A DNA stretch of 59,330 nucleotides from an uncultured Oscillospiraceae bacterium (GTDB lineage Bacteria > Bacillota > Clostridia > Oscillospirales > Oscillospiraceae): the NCBI GenBank assembly GCA_934589525.1, contig CAKTOB010000016.1, forward strand, positions 1-59,330. Direction: 5' to 3'. The notes beneath the pieces are model-generated. The model searched no databases. It was not told the origin of the DNA and saw nothing but the letters and a program-made list of their open reading frames with translations. Positions 40,032-49,749 of this stretch are shown here, in pieces (position 1 is the stretch's first letter; every line of letters begins with the position of its first letter). The position numbers were made by a program, and so were the translations under genes.

Positions 40032-41108
40032 ATGGGGGATATGATCGATTATATTCGCTGGCGGGGGGATCTGTCATTTTCGGCATCACCGCCCAATGAG
40101 GTAGACGCAGTTATTTTCTCCACCTTGAGCTATATTCCCTTCCGGGGTATGGCGGAGCTGCATCCGGAGAGGCCCATCCTTCTGCGTCAGGCTGTTGCCG
40201 AATTTTTTTCCTTTCCGGAGCCTCCAGACTATGTTCGCGCCAAAAACGACCTGGACCTATTGCGCCTGGCAGGGGAGAGCCGACGCTTTGGAGAAATCGA
40301 GGTCCTGGAATACCGGACCAAATTCATCAAAGAACGGGATACGCAGTTTGCCGGTGTTACCTTTCGGCTGGATGACGGAAGCCTTTTTGTATCCTTCCGG
40401 GGTACAGACAACACCCTTGTAGGCTGGAAAGAGGATTTCAGCATGTGCTTTCGTCAGGTGATCCCTTCCCAGGCCCTGGCCAAGCAGTATCTCCAGGATG
40501 TGCTCATGGTCTATCCCGGGCCGGTCCGGGTCAGCGGCCACTCCAAAGGCGGGAATATCGCCGTTTACGCCGTATCTCAAAGCGCCCCGATGATCCGGAA
40601 CCGGGTTCTGGAGGTTTACAACCAGGAAGGGCCTGGGTTTTCCCAGGAATTTCTATCCGACCCTGGATATGTCAGCATCGTACCCAAAATCAAAACCTAT
40701 GTGCCCCAGGGCTCCATGATCGGCATGATTCTATACAGGTTAGAGCCGATCGTCATCGTCAAGAGCAATCAGACCGGGATCATGCAGCACGACCCCTTCA
40801 GCTGGGAAATCTGCGGCACCCAGATGCTCCGGATGCAATCCCTGACCTCCGGCAGTCTGTTTTTGCAGCGGACCCTGGAAAACTGGCTTGCAGGCATGGG
40901 GCGGGAAGACCGCATCCGCATGGTCAACACCTTATATGATCTGCTGACCTCCGGGGATGTGGAGGTCATGGAGGATATTCTCCAGCCCAAGAGCCTGATG
41001 GGCTATATTACCAGGATCAGAAACTCCGAGGAGCTTCGGAAATACCTGACGGCGGATATCAACAGCCTTTTGAAGGCCGCCCGTGAGGCACGGCAGCAGT
41101 CTCCGTAA
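40032..41108 (+). CDS. Mbeg1-like (DUF2974) alpha/beta hydrolase
   Basis: A 358-residue predicted serine hydrolase. DGSLFVSFRGTDNTLVGWKEDF is the lipase class 3 RGT block, and VRVSGHSKGGNIAVYA holds the nucleophile elbow GHSKGG. The C-terminal part has HDPFSWEI, which may supply the catalytic histidine. No signal peptide or membrane helix is obvious, so it probably acts in the cytoplasm. The family is common in Firmicutes; the substrate is not known. Divergent from the HD gene, with its own promoter. Confidence 0.82.
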   Translation: MGDMIDYIRWRGDLSFSASPPNEVDAVIFSTLSYIPFRGMAELHPERPILLRQAVAEFFSFPEPPDYVRAKNDLDLLRLAGESRRFGEIEVLEYRTKFIKERDTQFAGVTFRLDDGSLFVSFRGTDNTLVGWKEDFSMCFRQVIPSQALAKQYLQDVLMVYPGPVRVSGHSKGGNIAVYAVSQSAPMIRNRVLEVYNQEGPGFSQEFLSDPGYVSIVPKIKTYVPQGSMIGMILYRLEPIVIVKSNQTGIMQHDPFSWEICGTQMLRMQSLTSGSLFLQRTLENWLAGMGREDRIRMVNTLYDLLTSGDVEVMEDILQPKSLMGYITRIRNSEELRKYLTADINSLLKAAREARQQSP

Positions 41109-41181
41109 GAGGAGGTTGGATTCTTGTCGTCTTCTACAAAGATAGCGGTAGAAAATTGGTGGATTTGGACAGAATCGACTC

Positions 41182-41210
41182 TTGCTTTTTCCTTCCGCCT
41201 GCTTTAAAAT
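41182..41210 (+). promoter_or_regulatory. Promoter of glnN
   Basis: -35 TTGCTT (41182-41187), 17-base spacer, -10 TAAAAT (41205-41210), about 50 bases before the ATG. Confidence 0.7.
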
Positions 41211-41259
41211 CAGAATAGAAATGTGAATAAACCTCAATTGAAAGGAATGTTTCCCGATT

Positions 41260-43344
<2,085 letters not shown>

Positions 43345-43350
43345 GCACAA

Positions 43351-43388
43351 ACTCCCACCGCGTTCCCGGACTGGGCGGCGGTGGGAGT
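43351..43388 (+). terminator. Hairpin after glnN
   Basis: ACTCCCACCGC (43351-43361) pairs with GCGGTGGGAGT (43378-43388). The following T tract is broken (TGTTCGTCTTT), so it may work together with the next hairpin. Confidence 0.7.
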
Positions 43389-43410
43389 TGTTCGTCTTTG
43401 GTTCTATCAA

Positions 43411-43456
43411 AAAGGAGCGCTAACCGACAAGAAAATCGGTCAGCGCTCTGCTTTTT
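43411..43456. terminator. Bidirectional terminator between glnN and glgB
   Basis: AGCGCTAACCGA (43416-43427) pairs with TCGGTCAGCGCT (43436-43447), with an A run on the left and T runs on the right. Suited to both convergent transcripts. Confidence 0.8.
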
Positions 43457-45485
43457 ACTTTTTATGATTTTTCTTCCGGGTGTCCATGGGCATGACCCGG
43501 ATTTTCCCTTCTTCCAGCACCAAGGCGCTGCGGGCAGGGAGGTAGAGCGAAATAACGGAATTTCCCTTTTTGTCTACGATTGCGGGATAGGAGGATTTGG
43601 TAACCAGGTCGTTGCCGCCATATTTGCTGTCGTCCGTATTCAGGACGATTTTGTAGTCCGCCATATGGGGCAGGCTTACCCGGACATCCGTAAAGGACTT
43701 GGTGGGGTGGAAATTGAAAGCGAACATCAGGCCCTGGCGGTAGAACACCAGGATTTTCTTCTCGCTGTCATTCAGTCTCAGGTCACCAAAGTGCATTTTA
43801 AACAGGTCTACACGCTTGGCCAGCTCGATCATATCCTGGTCAAATTCCCCCAGCCACTGGTATTTGAGGTAGCCGTTGTCCCGCAGGCTCCACTGGCGGC
43901 GGCAGTAGTGGAAGCTCCAGCCGTTGCCCTCCCGGGGAAAATCGATCCATTCCGGATGGCCGAACTCATTGCCCATGAAGTTCAGGTAGGCCTCACCGCC
44001 ACCGGCCAGGGTAAAGAGACGGGCCATTTTGTGCAGGGCGATTGCTCTGTCAATAACCGGATTGTGGGTCGCCTTGTCCATATCTGTGTACATGGCGGCA
44101 TCCGCCAGCCGGAAAATCAGGGTCTTGTCCCCAACCAGGGCCTGGTCGTGGCTCTCCACATAGGCAACGGTGTTTTCGCCGGGGCGGCGCATGCACATGC
44201 TGCACCACATCTGGAAAATATCCCAGTCCTCATCCCGCACATCTCTGACGGTACGGACCCACATATCGGGAAGGCCCATGCCCAGCCGGTAGTCAAAGCC
44301 GATACCGCCGTCAGCAATCGGCAGACACATGCCGGGCATACCGGACATGTCCTCCGCAATGGTCACCGCCATGGGGTTTACCTGACGAATCATCTGGTTT
44401 GCCAGCTGCAAATAGGTAATGGCCTCCGTGTGGGTGTTATAGGAGAAGTATTTGTCGTTGGTATTGAAGTCGGTGCCCAGGCCATGGTCATGGTAGAGCA
44501 TGGATGTAACGCCGTCAAACCGGAAGCCGTCAAAATGGTACTCGGTCATCCAGAATTTCAGGTTGCTGAGGAGAAAATGGATCACGCCGGTTTTTCCGTA
44601 GTCAAAGCACTTGGTATCCCAGGCGGGATGGTCGCCCTTGCTGCCGTCATGGAAGAATTGCCAGGTGGTGCCGTCGAACATGTTGATGCCTTCCGTGGTG
44701 TTTTTCACCGCATGGGAATGCACCACGTCCATGATCACGCACAGACCCATTTCGTGGGCTTTGTTCACCAGGTATTTGAGGTCCTCCGGCTTGCCAAACC
44801 AGCTGGATGCCGCATAGAAATTGGCCACCTGATAGCCGAAGCTGCCGTAATAGGGGTGCTCCATAATGGCCATAAGCTGGACCGTATTGTATCCGGCCCG
44901 CTTGATCCTGGGCAGGATCAGATCGGCAAATTCCCGATAGGTGCCGATTTTTCCTTCCTCCTGAGCCATACCCACATGGGCTTCATAAATGAACAGCGAA
45001 TCCTCCCGGCGGAAGTTCCGGTCCGTCCAGGGGAATTTCTTCTGGTCATCCGTCACCTCACAGACCCATTCCACGCTGTCCTTCTGCTGGATCACACGGC
45101 GGGCGTAAAGGGGGATGTGCCATGTGCGCTGCATAAAGGCCTCAACCACCGTTTTGACCTTGCAGCCTTCCCACAGAGCGTCATCACCTGGAAGATACAG
45201 TTCCCAGTTGCCGTTGCCGATGTTGGTCAGGGGATGGGAGGTCGGGTCCCAGTTGTTGAATTCACCGGACAAATACAGCTGATAGGCGCTGGGAGCCCAC
45301 TCCCGATAATACCAGCCTCCGGGCACATGATGAAAACCGAAATATTCATATGCGTTGGAAAAATCGCTGAGGCTCTGGCCCTTTGAAAGGATTCTGTTTT
45401 GGGTGTCCTGATATAAATGCATTCGCAGGTCAATATCACCGGCGAAGTCCTTTAGCTGGGGATTCAGTTCCAAAATACGATACAT
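43455..45485 (-). CDS. glgB: 1,4-alpha-glucan branching enzyme (GH13_8 type)
   Basis: Makes alpha-1,6 branches in glycogen. The 676-residue protein is of the eukaryotic-like GH13_8 group: N-terminal carbohydrate-binding segment (YYREWAPSAYQLYLSGEFNNWD), VMAQEEGKIGTYREFAD-like YEAHVGMAQEEG, IMDVVHSHAVKN, the nucleophile in FRFDGVTSML (near residue 325), the acid/base in TIAEDMSG (near 377) and the third acid in YVESHDQAL. A C-terminal beta domain follows. ATG 45485 follows GAGGAG. No other glycogen genes (glgA, glgC, glgP) are in the window. Confidence 0.95.
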   Translation of the reverse strand: MYRILELNPQLKDFAGDIDLRMHLYQDTQNRILSKGQSLSDFSNAYEYFGFHHVPGGWYYREWAPSAYQLYLSGEFNNWDPTSHPLTNIGNGNWELYLPGDDALWEGCKVKTVVEAFMQRTWHIPLYARRVIQQKDSVEWVCEVTDDQKKFPWTDRNFRREDSLFIYEAHVGMAQEEGKIGTYREFADLILPRIKRAGYNTVQLMAIMEHPYYGSFGYQVANFYAASSWFGKPEDLKYLVNKAHEMGLCVIMDVVHSHAVKNTTEGINMFDGTTWQFFHDGSKGDHPAWDTKCFDYGKTGVIHFLLSNLKFWMTEYHFDGFRFDGVTSMLYHDHGLGTDFNTNDKYFSYNTHTEAITYLQLANQMIRQVNPMAVTIAEDMSGMPGMCLPIADGGIGFDYRLGMGLPDMWVRTVRDVRDEDWDIFQMWCSMCMRRPGENTVAYVESHDQALVGDKTLIFRLADAAMYTDMDKATHNPVIDRAIALHKMARLFTLAGGGEAYLNFMGNEFGHPEWIDFPREGNGWSFHYCRRQWSLRDNGYLKYQWLGEFDQDMIELAKRVDLFKMHFGDLRLNDSEKKILVFYRQGLMFAFNFHPTKSFTDVRVSLPHMADYKIVLNTDDSKYGGNDLVTKSSYPAIVDKKGNSVISLYLPARSALVLEEGKIRVMPMDTRKKNHKK

Positions 45486-45549
45486 AATTGTAACTCCTCT
45501 CAAAAGGCTTGTCAATTTTCCATAGTACAAGCCTTTTCTTTCTGCGTCA

Positions 45550-45578
45550 ATTGTATAAGATTGACAGCATTCTGTCAA
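45550..45578 (-). promoter_or_regulatory. Promoter of glgB with inverted repeat over the -35
   Basis: Minus strand -35 TTGACA (45578-45573), 17-base spacer, -10 TACAAT (45555-45550). A weaker tandem promoter, TTGACG-17 bases-TACTAT, lies at 45550-45522. The leader is about 57 bases. Confidence 0.75.
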
Positions 45579-45585
45579 CTGTCAA
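45561..45585. repeat. TTGACAG/CTGTCAA inverted repeat plus extra half-site
   Basis: TTGACAG (45561-45567) and CTGTCAA (45572-45578) form a perfect 7-4-7 palindrome, followed at once by a second CTGTCAA (45579-45585). It covers the -35 box of glgB. It could be a repressor operator, although part of the symmetry arises from the -35 consensus itself. Confidence 0.5.
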
Positions 45586-45661
45586 AAGGGAATTACTGTA
45601 CAAAGATGTTTCCTCGTACCCCAAAATCGCTTATATTCATCCAAAGGCCCGGTTCTTTGGG

Positions 45662-45690
45662 TTGAATAATCTTCCTTCCTGGTGTATAAT
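45662..45690 (+). promoter_or_regulatory. Promoter of the GT-C membrane protein gene
   Basis: -35 TTGAAT (45662-45667), 17-base spacer, perfect -10 TATAAT (45685-45690). Start predicted near 45697. Confidence 0.75.
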
Positions 45691-45718
45691 AAGGGAAAAA
45701 TATCTGGAGGGCTCGATT

Positions 45719-47404
45719 TTGAACAAAACCAATAGGAGCCGTGCCTTTTTCGCCTGGGCCCTTGCGGCCCTCGGGCTTGTGCTGTTAGCGCGTGGTCGGT
45801 ACGGGTTTTGCTGGTCCGATGAAAGCTTCTACCTGACCTTTGCCCAGCGGATGTGGAACGGTCAGCAGTTGATTTTGGATGAATGGCATCCGGTCCAGTT
45901 CTATTCCGCCCTGTTTTATCCTGTTCTCAGTGTCTATCACAGCCTGTTCGGAACGGAAGGGATCTATCTCTTTGCCAGAGTGCTCTATACGCTGCTGGCG
46001 CTGGGGGCTTCCTTGCTGCTCTATTTCACTCTTTGCAAAAAAGAAAAGCCCCTGGTGTCCTTTCTGTGCGCCGGTCTGGTTCTAAGCTATTCCCGGGGAA
46101 ATATCTGGGGACTCAGTTATTATAACCTGTTTGTCCTGCTGTGCGTTTCGGCCTGGTGCATGCTCCTGCGTGGGCAGGGAAGCCGGGGCGGAACACGGAA
46201 AACCTTCTTTCTTTTAACCGGTGTGTTTCTAAGCGGGGCCGTGCTATGTGTGCCGTATTTTGCCCTTTTTGTGATCCCCGGGGTCATTGCAGCCCTGCTG
46301 TATCGGCCCGGCCGGGAGGCGGGGCAGTGGAGCCTTTTGGGCATCTGCATTGCGGCGGCCCTGTTTATCCTTGCGTTCCTTCCCCGGGATATTGCCGGGA
46401 TGATCGCAAATCTAAATCAGATTTTTACGGACCCGGAGCATGTGGGAGGCCCGATCACCAACCTGCTTGCTGCCATTCGGGATGTTAAACTGCTCTATTA
46501 TTACGAGGCGGGATTGGTCCTACTGTCCTGCCTGGTCCTTCTGCTGGGGGCAAAGTTCCTGCCGGAATCTTTCGGGACCCTTCCGGGGCTGCTGATCGCT
46601 CTGGCCGGGGCGGCGGTGTCCTTTTGGCGCTATCGTCTGGCGGAAACCGGGTTTGCAGCCTACACCTTTGCGCTGTTCTGCCTGCCAGGGCTGACCCTGT
46701 GCTGGCTCCGGCGGCAAATCTCCATACAGGCCTTGTCCCTGAGGCTGCTGGGTGCCGCCATGGGCGTTTCCATGGCCCTCAGCTCCAATACGGAGGCCAT
46801 CGCCTTTACCGTTGGTCTGCCGGTTTATGCTATGGGCGTGGTGCTCCAGTTTGCCTTTTTGCCAGATACGCAGAAGCATTTGCGCCGTTTCAGTATCATT
46901 TTGGTCTGCGTCACCCTGGGAATGACCATGTATAGCAGACTCACCAGCGTGTTCCGGGATGGCCCCATTGATACGCTGACGGTAACCATGACCGAGGGCC
47001 CCGCCAAGGGCATCCGCACCACCGCCCTTCACGCCCGGCAATACGAAGAGATCCTTGATATGGCATCCGATTTAAACGACACCTACACGGCGGATAATAC
47101 GGTATTCTTTACCAATATCCTGCCTTGGGGCTATTTGACCGTGGATTTTCCCTGCGGTGTTCCCACCGCCTGGCGCACACCCCTGGACAGTCCGCGGCTG
47201 GAAAGCTACGGTGAGACCCACGATCTTCCGGACATCGTCGTGGTGCTGCACCCGGAAATCGGAGATCATTCCACCAATGCGTTTCCCAATGAGAATCACC
47301 GCTCCGGCTGGCTTTGGGAGCAAATGCTGCAAAAGCAGTACCAACATCTGGAATATCCATGCGCCGACGTCTATGTGTCGCCGGAAGCGGATCGAAAGGA
47401 GTAA
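45719..47404 (+). CDS. Multi-spanning GT-C (GT39/ArnT-like) glycosyltransferase
   Basis: A 561-residue integral membrane protein with about ten hydrophobic segments and a C-terminal soluble domain of about 130 residues. After the first helix comes WSDESFY (D34, E35), the acidic motif in the first outside loop of GT-C enzymes that use polyprenyl-phosphate sugars. The start is TTG 45719, seven bases after GGAGGG; the longer upstream frame precedes the promoter. It is followed after three bases by a GtrB-like GT2, which would supply the lipid-linked sugar. Confidence 0.8.
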   Translation: MNKTNRSRAFFAWALAALGLVLLARGRYGFCWSDESFYLTFAQRMWNGQQLILDEWHPVQFYSALFYPVLSVYHSLFGTEGIYLFARVLYTLLALGASLLLYFTLCKKEKPLVSFLCAGLVLSYSRGNIWGLSYYNLFVLLCVSAWCMLLRGQGSRGGTRKTFFLLTGVFLSGAVLCVPYFALFVIPGVIAALLYRPGREAGQWSLLGICIAAALFILAFLPRDIAGMIANLNQIFTDPEHVGGPITNLLAAIRDVKLLYYYEAGLVLLSCLVLLLGAKFLPESFGTLPGLLIALAGAAVSFWRYRLAETGFAAYTFALFCLPGLTLCWLRRQISIQALSLRLLGAAMGVSMALSSNTEAIAFTVGLPVYAMGVVLQFAFLPDTQKHLRRFSIILVCVTLGMTMYSRLTSVFRDGPIDTLTVTMTEGPAKGIRTTALHARQYEEILDMASDLNDTYTADNTVFFTNILPWGYLTVDFPCGVPTAWRTPLDSPRLESYGETHDLPDIVVVLHPEIGDHSTNAFPNENHRSGWLWEQMLQKQYQHLEYPCADVYVSPEADRKE

Positions 47405-47407
47405 ACT

Positions 47408-48373
47408 ATGCACCCTGTTTTGTATATCGTCATTCCCTGCTACAACGAAGAAAAGGTCCTGCCCATTACCGCCCCCATGTTCTTAAAGAAAATCCAAGAT
47501 CTGGAAGCCGCCGGAAAAATTTCCCCGGATAGCCGTGTTCTCTTTGTAAATGACGGTTCCAAAGACAACACCTGGAATATTATTGAAGATCTTTCCAAGG
47601 CGGACCCCCATTATCTGGGCATCAGCCAAAGCCGCAATCGGGGACATCAGAATGCGGTCCTTGCAGGCCTCATGGAAGCCAAGGACCGCTGCGACATCAC
47701 CATCTCCATTGATTGTGACGGCCAGGACGACATCAATGCCATGGATAAAATGGTGGATGCCTATTTGGACGGCTGCGAAGTGGTCTACGGCGTGCGCAGC
47801 AAGCGGGACACCGACACCTTCTTCAAGCGTTTCACCGCCGAGGGATTCTATAAGCTCATGAACTGGATGGGGGCCGAGGTGGTTTTCAACCATGCGGACT
47901 ATCGCCTGATTTCCAGCAGGGTGCTGCAGGAGTTTGCCAACTTCAAAGAGGTCAATATCTTCCTGCGGGGCATGATTCCTCTGGTGGGCTTCAAAAGCAC
48001 CAGTGTTTACTATGAACGGGCCGAGCGGATCGCCGGGGAAAGTCACTATCCCTTAAAGAAAATGCTGGCGTTGGCCTTTGACGGCATCACCAGCCTTTCC
48101 GTAAAGCCCATCCGGATGATCACCGGCTTTGGCTGCGTGGTGTCCCTATTAAGCTTCATCGCCGTTATTTGGGCGCTGATCGCCCATTTTACAGGCAATA
48201 CCGTCAGCGGCTGGGCCTCCACCGTGTGCATCGTCTGCTTTATGGGCGGCGTGCAGCTGATTTGCCTTGGGGTGATCGGTGAGTATATCGGAAAAATCTA
48301 CATGGAAACCAAGCACCGTCCCAGGTATATTATCAGTGAACGCACCTGGGAAGGGGAGGACAAGGCCCGTTGA
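47408..48373 (+). CDS. GT2 family glycosyltransferase, GtrB-like
   Basis: A 321-residue GT-A enzyme: YIVIPCYNEEKVLP, LFVNDGSKDNTW, SRNRGHQNAVLAGL, the DxD-like ISIDCDGQDDI and HADYRLIS. Two C-terminal membrane helices (about residues 233-255 and 266-290) end in GVIGEYIGKIYMETKHRPRY. This layout belongs to enzymes that load a sugar onto polyprenyl phosphate. Cotranscribed with the GT-C protein. A second enzyme of the same kind lies convergently at 48442. Confidence 0.9.
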   Translation: MHPVLYIVIPCYNEEKVLPITAPMFLKKIQDLEAAGKISPDSRVLFVNDGSKDNTWNIIEDLSKADPHYLGISQSRNRGHQNAVLAGLMEAKDRCDITISIDCDGQDDINAMDKMVDAYLDGCEVVYGVRSKRDTDTFFKRFTAEGFYKLMNWMGAEVVFNHADYRLISSRVLQEFANFKEVNIFLRGMIPLVGFKSTSVYYERAERIAGESHYPLKKMLALAFDGITSLSVKPIRMITGFGCVVSLLSFIAVIWALIAHFTGNTVSGWASTVCIVCFMGGVQLICLGVIGEYIGKIYMETKHRPRYIISERTWEGEDKAR

Positions 48374-48402
48374 TGGGGCTTTCCGTTAAAACGCTATGAT
48401 TT

Positions 48403-48437
48403 GCAAAAACCCGGCCTTTTCAAGTCGGGTTTTTTGC
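48403..48437. terminator. Bidirectional terminator between the two GT2 genes
   Basis: GCAAAAACCCG (48403-48413) pairs with CGGGTTTTTTGC (48426-48437). A and T runs within the stem allow termination in both directions. Confidence 0.85.
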
Positions 48438-48441
48438 GGGC

Positions 48442-49386
48442 TCACTGGGAATCTTCTTCCCCAATGACCTCCTTGGCAATGTAGATGGGCCGATTCTTGC
48501 TTTGCTCAAAGTTCCGGCCCACATATTCTCCGATAATGCCGATGCAAAACAGCTGCATACTGGAAAAGAACAGGAGCAATACAATGAGCGTTGCATATCC
48601 GGGAACGGCGATTCCCTTAATGAGCTTTTCTAAAATCACGCAAATCAAATAAATCAGTGCCGCAACCCCTGTAACAGAGCCCAGCAGGGTCGCCAAGCGC
48701 AGGGGGGCTGTAGAGAAGCCGATGATGCCCTCCATGGCATAGTTAAAGAGCTTCCAGAAGCTCCACTTTGTAACGCCACTCTGCCGGGGGCAGGCGGTAT
48801 AGGGAATAAACATGGTTTTATAGCCGACCCAAGCAAAAATTCCTTTGGAAAAGCGGTGGTATTCCGGCAATTCCAGAATGCTGTCACGAACGCTTCTGCG
48901 GAAAGTGCGGAAATCGCTGGCGTCCGGTTGCAAGGGGACCTTGGAGAGCCGATTGATGATCGCATAGAAGCTTTTCTTGAAGAAGGACAAGACCTTTCCT
49001 TCTCTGCGCCGATCCTGAAAGGCGGCAACAATATCGTATTCCGGCTGTTCTTCCAGCATTTGAACCATGTCCCGCACGATTTCCGGCCGCTGCTGCAAAT
49101 CCGCGTCGATCAGGCTGATATACGCCCCGGAGGCATGCTGCATCCCTGCGTAAATCCCGGCCTCTTTTCCAAAATTGCGGGAGAAGGAAATGATTTTAAC
49201 CTGGCAATCCTGCCGGGCGTAGATTTTTTTCAGATTATGCAGCGTTGCGTCCCGACTGCCGTCATCTACATAAATGATTTCAATGGAATAACCGCAGTCC
49301 CTGAAGGCATCCAGCACCGCCTCATGAAAGGGGATCACATTTTCCCCTTCGTTATAGCAGGGGACTACTAAGGAAAGCTTGGGCAT
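48442..49386 (-). CDS. GT2 family glycosyltransferase, GtrB-like
   Basis: A 314-residue polyprenyl-phosphate glycosyltransferase: LSLVVPCYNEGENVIPFHEAV, IYVDDGSRDAT, SRNFGKEAGIYAGM, LIDADLQQRPE (DxD), then YHRFSKGIFAWVG. Two membrane helices (about residues 229-250 and 262-285) precede GIIGEYVGRNFEQSKNRPIYI. It differs clearly in sequence from the GT2 at 47408 but has the same architecture. ATG 49386 follows GGGAGTG; the longer frame begins before the promoter. Confidence 0.9.
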   Translation of the reverse strand: MPKLSLVVPCYNEGENVIPFHEAVLDAFRDCGYSIEIIYVDDGSRDATLHNLKKIYARQDCQVKIISFSRNFGKEAGIYAGMQHASGAYISLIDADLQQRPEIVRDMVQMLEEQPEYDIVAAFQDRRREGKVLSFFKKSFYAIINRLSKVPLQPDASDFRTFRRSVRDSILELPEYHRFSKGIFAWVGYKTMFIPYTACPRQSGVTKWSFWKLFNYAMEGIIGFSTAPLRLATLLGSVTGVAALIYLICVILEKLIKGIAVPGYATLIVLLLFFSSMQLFCIGIIGEYVGRNFEQSKNRPIYIAKEVIGEEDSQ

Positions 49387-49417
49387 ACAATACACTCCCG
49401 ATTCGTTAATAGGACCT

Positions 49418-49446
49418 ATTATAGTCAAAAACATACCACCCGTCAA
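49418..49446 (-). promoter_or_regulatory. Promoter of the minus-strand GT2 gene
   Basis: Minus strand -35 TTGACG (49446-49441), 17-base spacer, perfect -10 TATAAT (49423-49418). Confidence 0.8.
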
Positions 49447-49466
49447 GAAAAAATGGGAATGAAGTC

Positions 49467-49495
49467 TTGACAATCTGAGGATTCTTGAGTAAAAT
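49467..49495 (+). promoter_or_regulatory. Promoter of the T-box-valS unit
   Basis: Perfect -35 TTGACA (49467-49472), 17-base spacer, -10 TAAAAT (49490-49495). Start predicted near 49502. Confidence 0.88.
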
Positions 49496-49501
49496 GTGCT
49501 C

Positions 49502-49733
49502 AAATGCAAACGCATGGATCGGGAGGTTTCCCATTGCGCCGGATTTCAGAGAGAGCGTGGCTGGTGAAAACGCTTAAAACGGCAGGGGAATGGTCGCCCG
49601 GGAGCGGACTGCCTGAAGGGAAGTAGGGCAGTACGGGTCAGCCCGTTACAGCGTAAGAGTGTCCGGAAAACCGGAAATTCAGGTGGTACCGCGGATTTTT
49701 CGCCCTGGGTGTTTTTCACCCGGGGCTTTTTTG
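49502..49733 (+). promoter_or_regulatory. T-box riboswitch of valS
   Basis: tRNA-sensing leader RNA that allows valS readthrough when uncharged tRNA-Val binds. The stem I distal elements AGAGAG and GGTGAAA are seen at about 49549-49569. The T-box sequence AGGTGGTACCGCGG lies at 49681-49694, and the terminator stem GCCCTGGGTG/CACCCGGGGC with a T6 run at 49702-49732. GTC at 49593-49595, after GGAATG, is a plausible valine specifier codon in the 3' side of stem I. With the two promoters it fills the 363-base gap between the GT2 gene and valS. Confidence 0.95.
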
Positions 49734-49749
49734 TTGAAAGGAGATCGTA

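Noticed and set aside
43398..45386. A 662-codon plus-strand frame opposite glgB
   Set aside because: The strong GH13 motifs are all on the minus strand; the plus frame starts inside the terminator region and has mirror-type composition.
45509..45718. An N-terminal extension of the GT-C gene
   Set aside because: It lies upstream of the promoter at 45662-45690 and overlaps the glgB promoter; TTG 45719 has the proper ribosome site and starts just before the first membrane helix.
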